From Phaseolus vulgaris (Eukaryota > Streptophyta > Magnoliopsida > Fabales > Fabaceae), in assembly GCF_000499845.2 (NCBI RefSeq), contig NC_023758.2, forward strand, positions 43,073,524-43,137,523: a stretch of 64,000 bases of DNA, written 5' to 3'. Within the stretch, counting starts at the first letter, position 1; the number at the start of each line of letters is the position of its first letter. Shown piece by piece: positions 36,036-49,900 of the stretch. Under the pieces are notes generated by a model. It worked only from the letters and a program-made list of their open reading frames with translations, was not told the DNA's origin and ran no database searches. Made by a program: the position numbers and the translations under genes.

Positions 36036-37189
36036 TGCGCTTCTCCTTCTCCCCTCTTCTATTGTCTTTTTGCGGTTTTTAGAGATCGTGTGATATATAT
36101 TATTCTGCCACTTGCTGTTATTAATTTTTCCTTTGTTGTTCCTTGTAATTGGGGAAAATGACACATGGTTACTTAATCTCGGAGTATTTTGGGGACATTC
36201 CTTGGTTGCTTAAACGTTGCTTGCGGTAGTTATTTGGAGAAAAGCAGCACGTGATTTTCTTGCTTATGGTTTATTTAATTTTATTTTGTTTTTTCAAGAA
36301 TTAGGATGAGGGAGTGAAACGTCTTTGTAATCGGAGAATTCAAGTTGACAGACTGTTGAAATTTTTGGGTTATATGAAAAAGGGAAGAATTAAGCTGATA
36401 ATTGATGTGACTGAGTGTTTAAATTGTGACAAAATGTATCCACGTGATTTAAACCAACATATGAAGTTGTTCGAATCTATTTTTTCATTAGGGACGTAAC
36501 TCCTCACCTTTGGTTTTGGTTCTAAACTAAATTCTTTACTTTAGAGGAATAAAATCCTTTCACTATCAATGTACTTCTAGTATTAATGAAGTACGACTAA
36601 TACATGGAGAAGTCCATGAGATTAGTAATATAGATATGACTCCTAAAACACTGACAGTTTTGATATTCGAATTCTTCCCATAAAGTTGAAGCTTGCTAAG
36701 ATCTTAGCTTGTTACATGTAAACACACTCTTAGAAGAATCTGAAAGTTTAATGTTTCCCCCAATCAGAGAAGCTGGAGAGACAACATAGTAGATGAGACA
36801 TTGAAAAGTTGAATAACTGCTGGAGAAACAACAAAAATATGACTAGATTGTCAGATGAGATTAAAACATTAAATAAGAATGGGGTCGTTCACAGACTGAT
36901 GGTGAGATGGTCAGAATGTGGCATGGCCAAGGAGGAAGGGACACTGATGGAATAAGAAGATGCATACAAACAATCATGCACATCAAGTCCCAAACTCTCT
37001 AAATTATTAAATCAGAAACAACATTTGCAAGCTTCAAGCATAAAGAATTTTGGAGCTTCAAAAACCTTGAAAACTTAATGTGGCTTGAAAACAGCTTGTG
37101 GTTGGAAGCGAAGATGTCTCATTGGTGGGGAAGCGTAGCTAACATGGGTGAAATAAACCGTGAAAACTAAATATGGTTTCAAACAGAAA

Positions 37190-38666
37190 TAACAGAAGTA
37201 TTCGCATAACTAAAGCAGGGGAACTACTCGTGGAATGGAATGTTGCATAACCAAACTGATGTAAATGGGCAGCTAGATTTGTTTGTGAGACCAAGAAAAA
37301 GTCAAATGAGTGGAGGAGAACACTTTGGTCCCTATATTTAAGAACATAGGGAAAATTCATAATTGTGCTAATTATAGTCACCCCCATGAGACTATGGGAA
37401 AAGGTTACTAAGAGTAGATTAAGTTGAAGACATGGATTGTAGAGAATCAATTTGGTTTTATGCTGAGAAGGCCTATAACAGAAGCAATTTATCCTTTACA
37501 GAGGCTGATGGAAAGATAATTAGCAAAGAAACTAACATGGTTTTTTCTTGACTTGGAAAAAGCTTATGATTGAGTGTTAAGAAAACTATTGTAGAATATT
37601 TTGTACAAGAATGTTGAGTGCTCATATTTGGGCTGCATAAGACATGTATGTGGGGGGTAACTGGTGTGAAAACATTAAGAGTTGAGATTATGGTTTTTCC
37701 AATTACACCATGACTTAGGCTAAAGTTCTCTTGTTTAATCTAATCACGGATGTGCTTACCAGGGACATACAAAATTCTATTCCTTATTGCATGGTTTGTG
37801 CAGATGATATAGTTTTGGTTTTGAGAATCAAATGAAGAACTCTCAACTTAAACATAGGAAACATTACAATTTTAGCAAATGACAAGAAGAATTGATGTGG
37901 AAGTAAAAGTGGGAGAAGATATCATACCACATGTTTTTAAGTTTAAGTATTTGGGATCAAAACTACAAAACAATGAGGAAATTAATGAGGGTGTCGTAAT
38001 AGGATACAAGTGGGGTGACTAAAGTGAAGAATGACATCAAGGGTTATTTGTGACCTCAAAGCACCTACCAAACACAAAGACAAGATTTATCATATTACTA
38101 TGATCTGACTAGACTTTATGGTTGTGGGTGTTGGACTTTGAAGGGACAAGAGAGAAAGAGTTGCAGGAGTAGAAGTGAGAATGAATGATAAGAGGGATGT
38201 GTGGCCATACAAGAAAAGACAAGATACAAAATGAATGTGCATGAAGAGAGATTGGTGCGATACCAACAAAGAAAAAATAACATAAAATCAATTAAGGTGG
38301 TTTGGAATTTATTGAGAAGAGTAGAATGTACATGTACAAGGAAGGCCTCAGAAGGCTCTAGTATGAGGAGTAGATTGTATGATTTTTGGTCCTAGAAAGA
38401 GGAAAGGAAGATGAAGAACAAGAGGAGATATTTGGGGAAGTGCTCAAGAGGAATCTCATGGTAAATAAATAACCAAATCAATTAAGATGGTTTGGTTGAA
38501 GTCTATTGAGAAGAGTCGAATTTACATGTACAACCAAAACCAAGGCCCCAAAAGGCATAAGTATGAGAGTAGATTGTATATTTTTTTGTCCTGGGAAAAG
38601 AAAACGGAGATCAAGAAGGGATATTTGAGGAAGTGCTCGAGAGGAATCTCATGGTAAATAACATCA
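37190..38666 (+). mobile_element. RTE-type LINE reverse-transcriptase relic
   Basis: In shifting frames the translation follows the plant RTE-like pol order. WRRTL and FKNIGKIHNCANY come first, then ENQFGFMLRRPITEAIYPLQ, FLDLEKAYD and FPIT. The catalytic box MVCADDIVLV is at 37791-37820, followed by FKFKYLGSKLQNNEE, VICDLKAPTK and a C-terminal EVLERNLMVNNI. Several stops and frame changes make it non-functional. It lies between the putative untranslated exon and the first coding exon of DUF707 copy 1, in the same orientation. Confidence 0.8.
38285..38665 (+). repeat. 190-bp tandem duplication at the end of the LINE relic
   Basis: Two adjacent units of about 190 bp begin at 38285 and 38475 with AAATCAATTAAG-TGGTTTGG, and end near 38460 and 38653 with GAATCTCATGGTAAATAA. 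They differ by scattered substitutions and small indels. The duplicated part encodes the extreme C-terminal segment of the LINE protein. Confidence 0.8.
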
Positions 38667-39401
38667 TTGAAATTTTTGTCTATATTCAACCTGAATGAGT
38701 GGTCTGTAGAATCTTAAGACACTTGAATGCTCCAAGAAAAGTTTTTTTTTAAGAAAAAAGATCAACACTCAAAGCCCAAATTTCGAGTTCCATATAGGGG
38801 GATCACAAATTTTTCTTTATTTTTGTATCAATTATTTCCTATTAAGCCTTGATTTGATTTTGTAATAAATCTGTTCAGAATCAGATTTGAATAAAATTAT
38901 GATCAGATTGTAGATGATAGGCTATTTGTTACTTCTTGATTACAACAGATTTGGTGTCCTCTTTGGCATTAATTCTGTCTATACATCAGTGGCTATTTTA
39001 TTAAAACAGAATAGAGAAATAAAGTATTTTCTTCTCTCTTCTAATAATGAAGAATACAGAATCATCGCACAGATGTTTTACCAAATCAACAAAGTATTAG
39101 TGTGGTACAGTAATAATTTATAATATTCTAACAGGATATTCTTTTGGCAGCAGTGGGATATTGTATCGAAGTCTAATCTTTTTGTCTCATACCATGGTGT
39201 ATGTTCCTCTTTTTTTAAAGCCATTTTCTAGTTCCATTCTGTAACATGTTTAGTTGGTTCTTTGTACTTTCTACAGGGCCTGTTTTCTTATAACAAGTAT
39301 CTTTGCTCCTTATATGGGGGATCCGTGCCTTGCTAACTAGTGAAGAAGAAAAGCTCTCGTGTACAGTTTTATGAACATACAATCAGAAAAGCTTGGATAT
39401 A

Positions 39402-42400
39402 ATGGGGATCAGTACACGCAGGTCTAGTATTCATGGATGACCAACTTTGTTTATGTTGTTTGTCATTTCAAGAAATTTCAAATGTTCTAGTTTACATCAG
39501 AAACTAAATTGAATTGACACTTGCATATTGCTGAATACAGTTCTACCAATAGGAAACCAAGTGATAGTATGAGACTTATTGTGACAACTTTTGTTGGAAT
39601 AGTTTTTGGCTTCTTTATTGGAGTGTCTTTTCCGGCATTGACTACAAAGGTGCAAACTTTTAGTACCTTACTGTTAGGCATACCTTGTGCTTCAGCATTT
39701 GATGGTTAAATATGAATGTTGTTGGACTTAATAATTAAACTCCAATGGCTCTTTAATGATTTGCAGTTGAATCTCCCATCCAGCCTGCTTCCTGCCATTG
39801 ACATTTCTTACATTCAAGAGAAATATGCAGTTGGCAATGCACCGTCTTCTGTAAAAAGTAATAATGGCGACTCATCACAGCAGAAGTTAATAAATGATAC
39901 ATTGAAGGTACACAGCTCATGTCAGCCTTGTTAAGGACATTAAAATTGCTGGATGCAAGAAAGTTAATATCTGTATAACTTCTTTCATTGAGAATGAAAA
40001 AGATATAATTGGATAGTATAGTTGGAACAGATTTCACAATCTCTTTAAAGTTTCATGCACATTATTTGTTGAATGAAGGATGGTATAGAAAGTGTAATGA
40101 GTAAATGGACAAGAAGAATGAAGTAAATTTTTTCAATTAATGTCAGTTTACAATTTTAAATTGAGGTTTTGAGAATCATGCTTTAATGGGTTGTAGTGGA
40201 TAGGCTCTCCAGATTAAGTGGATGGAAACTTGAGTTTCCGAATAAATAGGGTGCTGAAATTATTCATTTCTGTTGTTAGTCTTCTGCTTCCCTTTTATTT
40301 ATTTATTTCAAAGGAAATACAGCTGTAGTAAGAAACAAGATTTAAACTGGCTGGCTGGCTTTCCTTAATGTAAATCTTCCTTTCAGTCATGCAACAGACT
40401 GCTGAGCCTAAAATTAATCATTATGCATTCTTGAGTAAATTTGTGAATTCATAAATTATTTAACTCTAGTTAAGATATGCTTAGAAAAGCTGTCTCTCTC
40501 TCTGTCTCCCTCTCTTGCACACCCACAAACTACTTCACCATCAACAGTCTAGGGAAGTTGAAATGTGAAAAGCAAAATTCCTTACAAGCAGAAACGATGT
40601 GCTTTGGTAAATCGTTGATTCAAATGCAAGGAAGAGAGTAGGAAATTAGTGCTGTGTGGTGATGTTACAAAATTGGAAAAATTAAATAAGAGGTGCAGAA
40701 AGGCCACATGATTAATTTGTTAGTGGCTCTTGGGTATGATTTTGTATTATACAATATTGGGAAACTGGTTTATTAAAGTCTGAAGAATAATTGCTGCAAA
40801 TTTCATGATTCGGTATTGCAGATATGGGTTCCATCAAATCCAAGAGGCGCAGAAAGATTACCTCCTGAGATTATTGAAGCTGAGACAGACTTTTATTTGC
40901 GTAGATTGTGGGGTCAGCCCAGTGAGGTGTGTATCCTAAAACAACTTTCTTATTTCTTTTCCTTCTTTCTCCGGGAGCATATCTGAGGGTTAAAACATAG
41001 AAAACATGTTCTTTTGCATGCATATGCATATATAAATACAAATTAAGGTACTGTTACTGTTGTTAATAAACTTGTTAAAGAAGACTTCATGCGTTCCAAA
41101 TTACATAAATCTTTTGATTTCACGTTGGATTTTCTAGAATCACCTTGAGATACAATTAATGGAATTTTAGATAAATTTCATATGTTTGGTTTTATGTTGA
41201 GGAAATTATTATGGTCACAACTTTGGATATTTTTTCAGTTGGATAAAAAATTTATGCTGAGTTTTAATACTACCTTGTTTTTATAGTAAAGACATCCAAA
41301 CGTAAATCACATTACTTCAAAATCAATTTTAACTGTAATCAATTATGGAAAATCAATTTTGTCAATGGGCATCCAAACACAAACTTATATGTTTTGACCA
41401 GATTCTTTGTTTTGATGATGGAAAATCGATGTAACCCCTCAATTACAAGATTGAGATAATTTGGGAAAGAATACAGTCTAGAAAACTTTTGTTGCTTGGC
41501 ACATGTGCATTTTTCTTCTAGCTTGATTTTTTATATGTTTGTTATTTGTTCAGTCTGTAAAATTTTGGACTGGAGAGGCCCCTGATGCTTTTATTGCGGT
41601 ATATCATAAAAAGCATTTCATTAAGTTTCTGCTTGCAGGATTTAACCTTAAAGCCAAAGTACCTTGTGACTTTCACTGTCGGTCATAATCAGAGATATGA
41701 TATTGATGCAAATGTGAAAAAGGTAACTATTAGTTTTTTTTTTCCTTTTTCTGATGGTTAAGCTTGTGTTTGGGTTTTTAAAGTAGTTTTGTAATTTGGA
41801 ACAGTTCTCAGAGAACTTTACAATAGTTCTGTTTCATTATGATGGCCAAACAACTGAATGGGACGAGTTTGAGTGGTCAAAACGGGCAATTCATGTGAGT
41901 GTTCGCAAACAGACCAAATGGTAAGAATCCATTGTTCTCAATCATAAGTATTGGGTGCCAAATCTTCATAGCTACTTTTACCGTTATTGTTGTTTTCCCA
42001 ACTAAACCAAAAGTGTTCTGGTAATGGAATATTGATGACATTAAGCATTTAATTGTTTTCCCTTCTAGGTGGTATGCCAAACGGTTTCTGCATCCAGACA
42101 TTGTGGCACCATATGACTATATTTTTATATGGGATGAAGACCTGGGTGTTGAACATTTTAATGCAGAGAAGTGAGTTTTTAATGATACAAGACAAAGTTT
42201 AATTTTTTATATCCGTGTAAAGTTTTACGGTATCATCTGATTATTTGTTAATTTTTCTAAAAAGATTGTCTTTAAGTTAGTTAGTCAGTCATTATGTTAC
42301 CTTTGAAATGTGGTAATATGTGATTAGATGGCAGTGTCAGAAATTTCTGTAATTGATAATGAATCAAAACAATTACATGTACTTTTGTATACTTGAGGTT

Positions 42401-43626
42401 TTATTTTTATTTTACTCATGAAGTTTGATATGCTCTAATGTCATTCGCAGATACTTAAAACTTGTGAAGAAGCATGGATTGGAGATTTCGCAGCCTGGTT
42501 TGGAACCTAATAAAGGGTTGACATGGCAAATGACAAAGAGACTGGGTGATCGCGAAGTTCACAAGTAAGAGAGGACTCTAGTGCTAGTTTTCTTCTGGTG
42601 CTTGTTATGCATAAGAATAAGAATGTGTAATAAGTTACTGCTTACTTTTTGTGATTTCAATCAGAGAAACGGAAGAAAAACCAGGATGGTGTAGTGATCC
42701 CCATCTGCCTCCTTGTGCAGCGTAGGTATCAATTTGCAGTATAATTGTTGTATTATCTATTCATACCAAACGGTATCCAATTTTGTTGTTACCCATGCAG
42801 TTTTGTTGAGATTATGGCTCCAGTTTTTTCACGTGATGCGTGGCGTTGTGTGTGGCATATGATTCAGGTTAAAGTTTACTCTTATTATTTTTTGCAAATA
42901 TTCATTGGCTTGTTGTTTAATGTCTGTTTAATCGCTCTTTAATTAAGATTGTACCATTCTGGGCATTTCAGAATGATTTGGTCCACGGGTGGGGCCTGGA
43001 TTTTGCTCTTAGAAAATGTGTTGAGGTGAGTCTGCTGTCTCATCAATTCATCAAATTTTGATTTTCTTTAATTGCAGTTGCTATCCTATTAAACCCTAAA
43101 CATCAAACAAATATCTCTTATTATCATGTAGCCTGCACATGAGAAGATTGGCGTTGTTGATTCTCAGTGGATTATTCATCAAAGTGTTCCCTCACTAGGG
43201 AGTCAAGTAATTTGTTTTCCATGATTATTAATGTTAGTCTCATTGGTTGTTTTCATATTGCCGATGTAAGATATGCATCTTTTTCTGTGTTTTTTTTTTG
43301 TAGGGAGAATCAGAATCTGGGAAGGCACCATGGCAAGGGGTATGTTATATTATACCTGTTTCATACAGTTTTATATGTCTCTCTCACATCTATGTAATGT
43401 TTTTCTTTTCATACTTGTTGAACATTATTATACTTGTTATTTTACGCAAATACTTCGGTTACTGAATAATAATATGCATGATGATGAACCATGTCCATGG
43501 TGTCGGTGGCAGGTGAGGGAGAGGTGCAAAAAGGAGTGGACAATGTTCCAGAGTCGGTTGGCAAAGGCAGAAGATGCATATTACAAGGCCGTGGAAGTAG
43601 ATATGTTCAATTCAACTACTCCTTAG
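39402..43626 (+). CDS. DUF707 family protein, copy 1
   Basis: Fourteen exons (39402-39421, 39541-39649, 39767-39907, 40822-40926, 41639-41722, 41805-41920, 42069-42170, 42451-42564, 42665-42721, 42801-42867, 42972-43025, 43132-43206, 43304-43339, 43513-43626) join to 397 aa with consistent phases. Residues 18-40 form a hydrophobic anchor (MRLIVTTFVGIVFGFFIG), predicting a type II endomembrane protein with a lumenal C-terminal domain. A variable stem (44-90) precedes the DUF707 core, marked by IWVPSNPRGAERLPPEI, KYLVTFTVGHNQR, FHYDGQTTEWDEFEWSK, KRFLHPDIVAPYDYIF, WDEDLGVE and HGWGLDFALRKC. The family is often labelled lysine-ketoglutarate reductase trans-splicing related, but its activity is not established. 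The acidic WDEDLG motif might suit metal binding as in GT-A glycosyltransferases, which is inference. The first coding exon has 20 nt; its leader exon begins at 39277. I see no disabling change. Confidence 0.9.
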
Positions 43627-44804
43627 TGGGGAAAACGGCAGAAGTTGACTTGTACACAGCCATCACCATTGTTGAGTTCGATTTTGCATGATATATAGTT
43701 TTTTTTTTTAAAAGTTTGTGGCACAAGTTACTTGCACTTATAATTCAGAGTCCTAAACAACAGTTCAATGCGGGGTTGCAGTGTTGGGAGTTAGAGAATT
43801 AGATAATATAGGTAAATGAAACTTACTGTAAGTAGTGTATTTGATTATAATATTCTTTGTTTTAGGAACGTTTGCTTGCAGGGAATACGAATGCAATACC
43901 GTGTAAAGGTATACACAATTTAGATCTGATAAGGAAGCCCTGGTTGAACCTGTAAACAAATCATGTTAAAAAATTCATTTGTCAAATTATAACTTAAATA
44001 GGAACGTAAGTTATAAAATGAAAAGAGATAGAAAGAAAATTATTTGTTTTTCTTCGCAAATAACTATTTAAAATTTGATATTTCTATTTCATTTATCCGT
44101 ATCGTTTCTTTTCTTTATGTTTATAATCAAATAAAGTTGTGTCGGAAAAGATCACAGGTGCTTTTCAACAATTTCGGTGTGGAATTTGAACATAAAATGC
44201 TTTGCCACCTTTTTCCTGTGATGGTTATGACCAGGATTATTTTCTTAGGTGTGTGGTTTTCGGGTATGAGATTTTTTTTGGTTCCACCTTTTTCAGTTAT
44301 TAAAGTAACTTGTAATGTGGTGAATGAGGTTCCTTGAAGCATACTTTTCTCTCTGCTTTAAATAGTTTCCCGAATATTAAGGACACATTACGTTTCACGA
44401 ATTCCAAGGGATGTCAAATTGAAAATAGTTTATTGGTGTCGTAACGGAGAAACACATAATCCCAAAACATGTTTTACCAAATAAATTGTTTCCAATTCCA
44501 ACAAAACCGCGTTCACATTCTTTGGTTGGTAAACAGTAATATTAGTTCTTGTAATTTCCTGTGACCTAAATTTCAGAAACCTTGAATTCAGAAATGACCT
44601 TTAGTCATTAGAAAAACACATAACTTAGTGTCCAATTTCAAAATATTTTTATAAAACAAATAATGTAATATTTAATCAAGATTTTTAAACATTTGAAAAA
44701 ATTATGGTATTCAGTCAAAGATCACAAGATTAAAAAAATCACTTGTATTCAGAATTATATAAATTTCAATAACTTATTTTGTTGTATAAATTTGTGTGGA
44801 TTTT

Positions 44805-44842
<38 letters not shown>

Positions 44843-46925
44843 ATAATTTATTTTATAGAAAATTTGAAATATGTTATTTAGACAGGAAATTTTAAAATAA
44901 ATTAAAATTCTATAAATTAATTAAAGCAATTTCATTACTTAGAATTGTAAAAATTTTAAATTTGACCTAAAAGTAAAAATATGAAGTTCTTAATGTTCTT
45001 TCTTCTTTTCATATAATCTCATGTTCAACCTTATTCGAAATATCATCAATTTGTTCCTTAATCAAGATATTTTGTAGTTGATGTCAACAAATCTTTTAAC
45101 AACATTAATAAAATTATTATTTTAATTAATATTGATATGTTATTTTTTTATTCATATTATTGAAATTATTTTTTCATCGATTTAAACCAAAATTAATATT
45201 TCAAATTAGTCATTTATTGATGTTATGCATTTTAAATTATATCATTTGTTGTTATTGAAGTCTTTGAATAACTTATTATTATCATTTTAGTTAAATTATT
45301 GCTATTTTAGGGAAACTTAATTGATATTTTGAAAGTAATAGTTAGTGTGTTAATAAGAAGTTTTTTCAAAAACAAATGACACTTAAATTACACTTTTAGA
45401 AAGAAAAAAAAATCACTTTTCAGAAGGTTTAGTGACAATAGATTGTCTTGAAGATAACATGAATCATATTTATCCAAGGTTTATTTTCCAAACCCTAAAA
45501 AGCCAATGATACATTCACACAATTTCATTCACTTAACACCTAAAACAGTTATTTTATTATAATATAATATTTTATTTAAAACATATTATAGAATTATATA
45601 TATAATCACAATAAAGTAGGAGTGATCTGGAGGGAAATAGATTGTTTTTATTAGCTTATTAGGAAGAAATTGAAAGTGTGGAAAGACAATGAAATAAGAA
45701 ATGAGGTTCCTCGATAGTGTGTCGTGGTCTCGTGATTCCATGAGAAACACACGTGTACCAAGTCTTACTAAACTCTTATCCTTCTGAAAAGTAAACATAA
45801 TTTCTGTCAATTTTAAACATTATTTTAATCTTGTTTGATAAAATATCATTAATATTATTAATCAAATAATAAATAACAATAATAATAATAAAAATAAATA
45901 TAGTGTGAAATAAATAAATTTATATAATAATATTATTATTAATTAAAAAAAATTATATTTTTTATAATAAAACTAAATTTACTAACTTATATTTTACACA
46001 TTTAAAAAAAAAATTACAATCATCACATCATTTACGGATTTCAATAAACTTTTATCACAAAGTCTAAACAAACTTACTTTCTTCACATTTTCTATTCAAA
46101 TCACTCCAAATTCACTTTCTCAAATCTTTTCTTGAAACCAAACAGATGATAAGGATCTCAGGTTCTATAATTTAGACCGTTTAGAGTGTTTCGTCTAATG
46201 AGTACTGAGTACTGTTATAACTTATAACACTGAGGGTCTAATTCAGAACTTATCTACTACTGTATAAAAAATTCAATTATCAAATGGTGTTTTTTAAAGC
46301 TCTCAAATCAAATGGTGTGTTATTTAGGAAGAGTTCCATAAACTTCACTAAATAATAAAATTGAGTTGAAAAAATTTGTGGGGTAGTACATTTCTTGTAT
46401 TAGAAAAAAGTGGACGTAGTTTCTTAATTTCTGAGCCACTGAGCTGGATATAACGTGATTGTGCTTCTTAATTTGTCAAAGAAACTTCACAGGTTACTTG
46501 GAGAGTTATTAGGGGAAAAAGCACATGCGTTACTTAGTTATGGTTCATCAGTTTCAACAGTGGCTTCTTTTTTTAAATTTGGTTCCTTTTGCTATTTCTT
46601 GGATCACACTTATAAGACCTGCTTTTCAGAGGATTCAGACTTCTACAATTGTCACTTTATTTATATGTTGGAAAAAACTATTAAGAAAATCCTGTGATGA
46701 CTTTTCCACTTGGGTTGTGGAAGTGGAACAAACACCTTCACAGTGGAAGTATAACTAATCTGATTTATGAGTCTCACTAGATAACTATTTGGGGTGGTGG
46801 TATATTCCAAAGTATGATATTTTTCTCTCTTACCATGTATGTGTGTGTTTTCCTTTTGTTCTTTTCAATGGTAATCTGGTTGCCTTTGTTGAACTTCTTT
46901 GTTGTCTTATTTTCACTTTCAACAG
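43627..46925. other. Spacer between the tandem DUF707 genes
   Basis: This contains the 3' region of copy 1, AT-rich DNA with a TA microsatellite at 44808-44839, and the promoter and 5' leader of copy 2 in the last 700 bases or so. An acceptor at 46925 (TTTCAACAG) matches that of copy 1 at 39276, so copy 2 probably also has an upstream untranslated exon, which I cannot place. No other gene is visible. Confidence 0.55.
44808..44839. repeat. TA microsatellite
   Basis: A run of about sixteen TA units lies in the spacer between the two DUF707 genes. Confidence 0.9.
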
Positions 46926-46974
46926 GGTTTTTAACAAGCGACCTAGTTTCATATATGGAGGAAACAATCAGAAA

Positions 46975-49900
46975 ATGGTGACCGCTCGCAGGTATAATCT
47001 TTGGAGATACATAACTTTGTTGCTGTGCTTGTTCTTAAGAAATTTTACATGTGCTATAATTGAAGTCAGCTACTACCTTGAATTGACATTTGCATTTTGT
47101 TGCCTGCAGTTTTGCTGTTAGGAGGCCGAATGAAAGCATGAGACATGTTTTGATACTTTTTGTTGGAGGATTTTTGGGCTTAATCATAGGATTATCACTC
47201 CCACCACTGTCCATAACAAAGGTGCAGAAATTGAATGTCTTATTCCTGATGTAACCTATGCTTGAGAGGGCATTTGTTCATATGGTTTGATGTTTGTTAG
47301 CTTGATCATGGAAGTAACTCTAATGGTGCTTAACAATTTGTAGTTGAACCTACCATATGGCCTGCTTCATCTCTCTTGTGTACAGAAAAAGTATATAGAT
47401 AGTAGCACCACGTCCCAAAATCAGTTTCAAAGTGACCCAACAAAGGTACGTTTCTCTTCCAGTCAATGCTTCTCTTCCAGTCAACCATGTGAAGGACTTG
47501 GAAATTGTAGGGATACAGTGATTCAAGAAAGTTAGGGGGAAAACAGATTTTATTCAATTGTATAGTGGTTTAGCACCTTACTAATTTAGCATCATCATGC
47601 ATCAAAGGGTTGTAGCAGTTAAAGTCTCCTGAGGGAGTATAGAGGGTAAATTTAGACTGAGTAAACGATGTGAGAAAGTGATTGCCTTTAGAGTTGTTTT
47701 ATTCCCAAGTAGAGCTGTAGTATAATCACTACAAACCGTTATTGAAAACAGAATTCCTTGTGAACAGAAACAGTGTTCGTGATCAAATCAAATGTAACGA
47801 AGAAAATGAGATATTATTAGAGTTTTGCGATTTTATCTGACAACAGTGGAGAAGGAAAATTAAATGTAGCAAGATTCATAAGACCTCTTGGCTCTTCTTT
47901 TCCTATCTATCCTTTTGTTTTTTAATTACAAAAATATAAATGTTGAAGAACTTCTACTGTATATTATATAATATTTGAAAATATGATGTTAAAGTCTGTA
48001 TGATGATGATCAGACAATTGCAACTTGTTTTCATGTTTGTATACAGATTTGGGTTCCAACAAATCCAAGAGGGGCAGAAAGATTAGCTCCTGGAATTGTT
48101 AAAGCAGAATCGGACTTATTTTTGCGAAGATTGTCGGGTGTTCCTAGTGAGGTGAAGTTTATGTGCTCAATGTAGATGCAGAGTAATATATATTTCGTGT
48201 GTTCTCTAATTATAAAGTTTGATGTTGATAATGCACATTAACACTTAAAATGAAATGTTTTGTTATATAGATTATCAAAGTGAAACTTTATTCATGATCT
48301 AAGAACAACATAAAGATACCTATCTGTATATAAGTTTCTTCTTATATAAAATGCAGCTAAAGATAGTTTAATTAAGGTGTTGTTAAACATAATGCAATAG
48401 TTAATAAAAGGGTGAAAGAAGTCTTATTCTATGACGTATACAATATAGAGTCTAACTCAAAAGTATAGTCCATGTGTATTAAATAAGAACACTCCTAAAC
48501 TTAAAGCACCATATTAAGTTTCTTATTCTGCAAAATGCAGATCTTTAATATCGTACTTTAGGATTGTTTGAGAGGAATATTGCACAGTGAATACATGTGT
48601 TTTTCATTTATAGTTTTCTGTTTTTGTTTGATGCTGTTCCGTATCTTGGACTAGTGGTGCATCTAATACTTTTGGTTTATACAGAGAATTTGATCAAACT
48701 TCTATTTGCAGGATTTAACCTTTATACCAAAGTATCTTGTGACCTTCACTGTGGGGTATGAGCAGAGAAAGAATATCGATGCAGCTGTGAAAAAGGTTTT
48801 CTCCCGTTCTCTTTCTTTCTCCCTCTGCGTAGGCTTGTGGACGCGTGTTTAAACTAGATGTCATTTGAACAGTTTTCAAAGGATTTCACAATCCTTCTAT
48901 TTCATTATGATGGCCGAACAACGGAATGGGATGAGTTTGAGTGGTCAAAACAGGCAATTCATGTCAGTGTTCCCAAACAAACCAAATGGTAAAAAAGTTC
49001 TGTGCTTAAATTTTCACATGGACATTTTCAGCCAATATTGTTGACCAATCTTAAAAGTGGTTTGTTATTTCTTTCTCCTCTCAGGTGGTACGCCAAGAGG
49101 TTTCTACATCCAGACATTGTGGCACCATATGACTATATTTTCATGTGGGATGAAGACCTAGGGGTTGAGAATTTCAATGCAGAAGAGTAAGTAATAGATA
49201 TGGTATGTAATTACGTATTTTCTTTGACTTTTGGCATTGTTAAGAAAGTTTGAGTGCCCCTCTAATTCCAATTGCAGATACCTAAAACTGGTGAGGAAGT
49301 ATGGCTTGGAGATATCACAGCCTGCCTTGGAACCTAGTAAAAGTACAAAAGGGGTGTGTTGGAATATGACAAAGAAAAGAGAAAATAGTGAAGTTCACAA
49401 GTAAGAGTGATGTGAACCTCCTATGCCTACCAGTTTTCTTCTGCTTTTTGTTAAATAATGTGAGATTCTTGACTGTTTATTTCTTTGATTTCTACTAGAG
49501 AAGCAGTGGAGGCAGGAAGGTGTAGGTTCCCTCTTCTACCTCCTTGTGCAGCGTAAATAACTCTCAAATAATCATTTCTTTTTCTGGGGTGTAAAAATCC
49601 TTATTCCATTTTTATCTGCTTCCACCATGCTGTATTAATAGTGTCAACATGCAGGTTTGTTGAGATTATGGCTCCAGTGTTTTCACGAAGTGCATGGCGC
49701 TGTGTTTGGTATATGATTCAGGTACAATGGTTACTCTATTTTATTTTTCAGACATCTCTGCGTATAAGCTATTCAGAATAGTTCCTGCATATCAAGACCA
49801 CTTCATACCAATAAAAATGATCAACATAACATTGATTTGTTGTGTCTAAATTTCTGTAGCCAATTGTCCATGCCAGAATTACTCAATTGTTTATGGTTTC

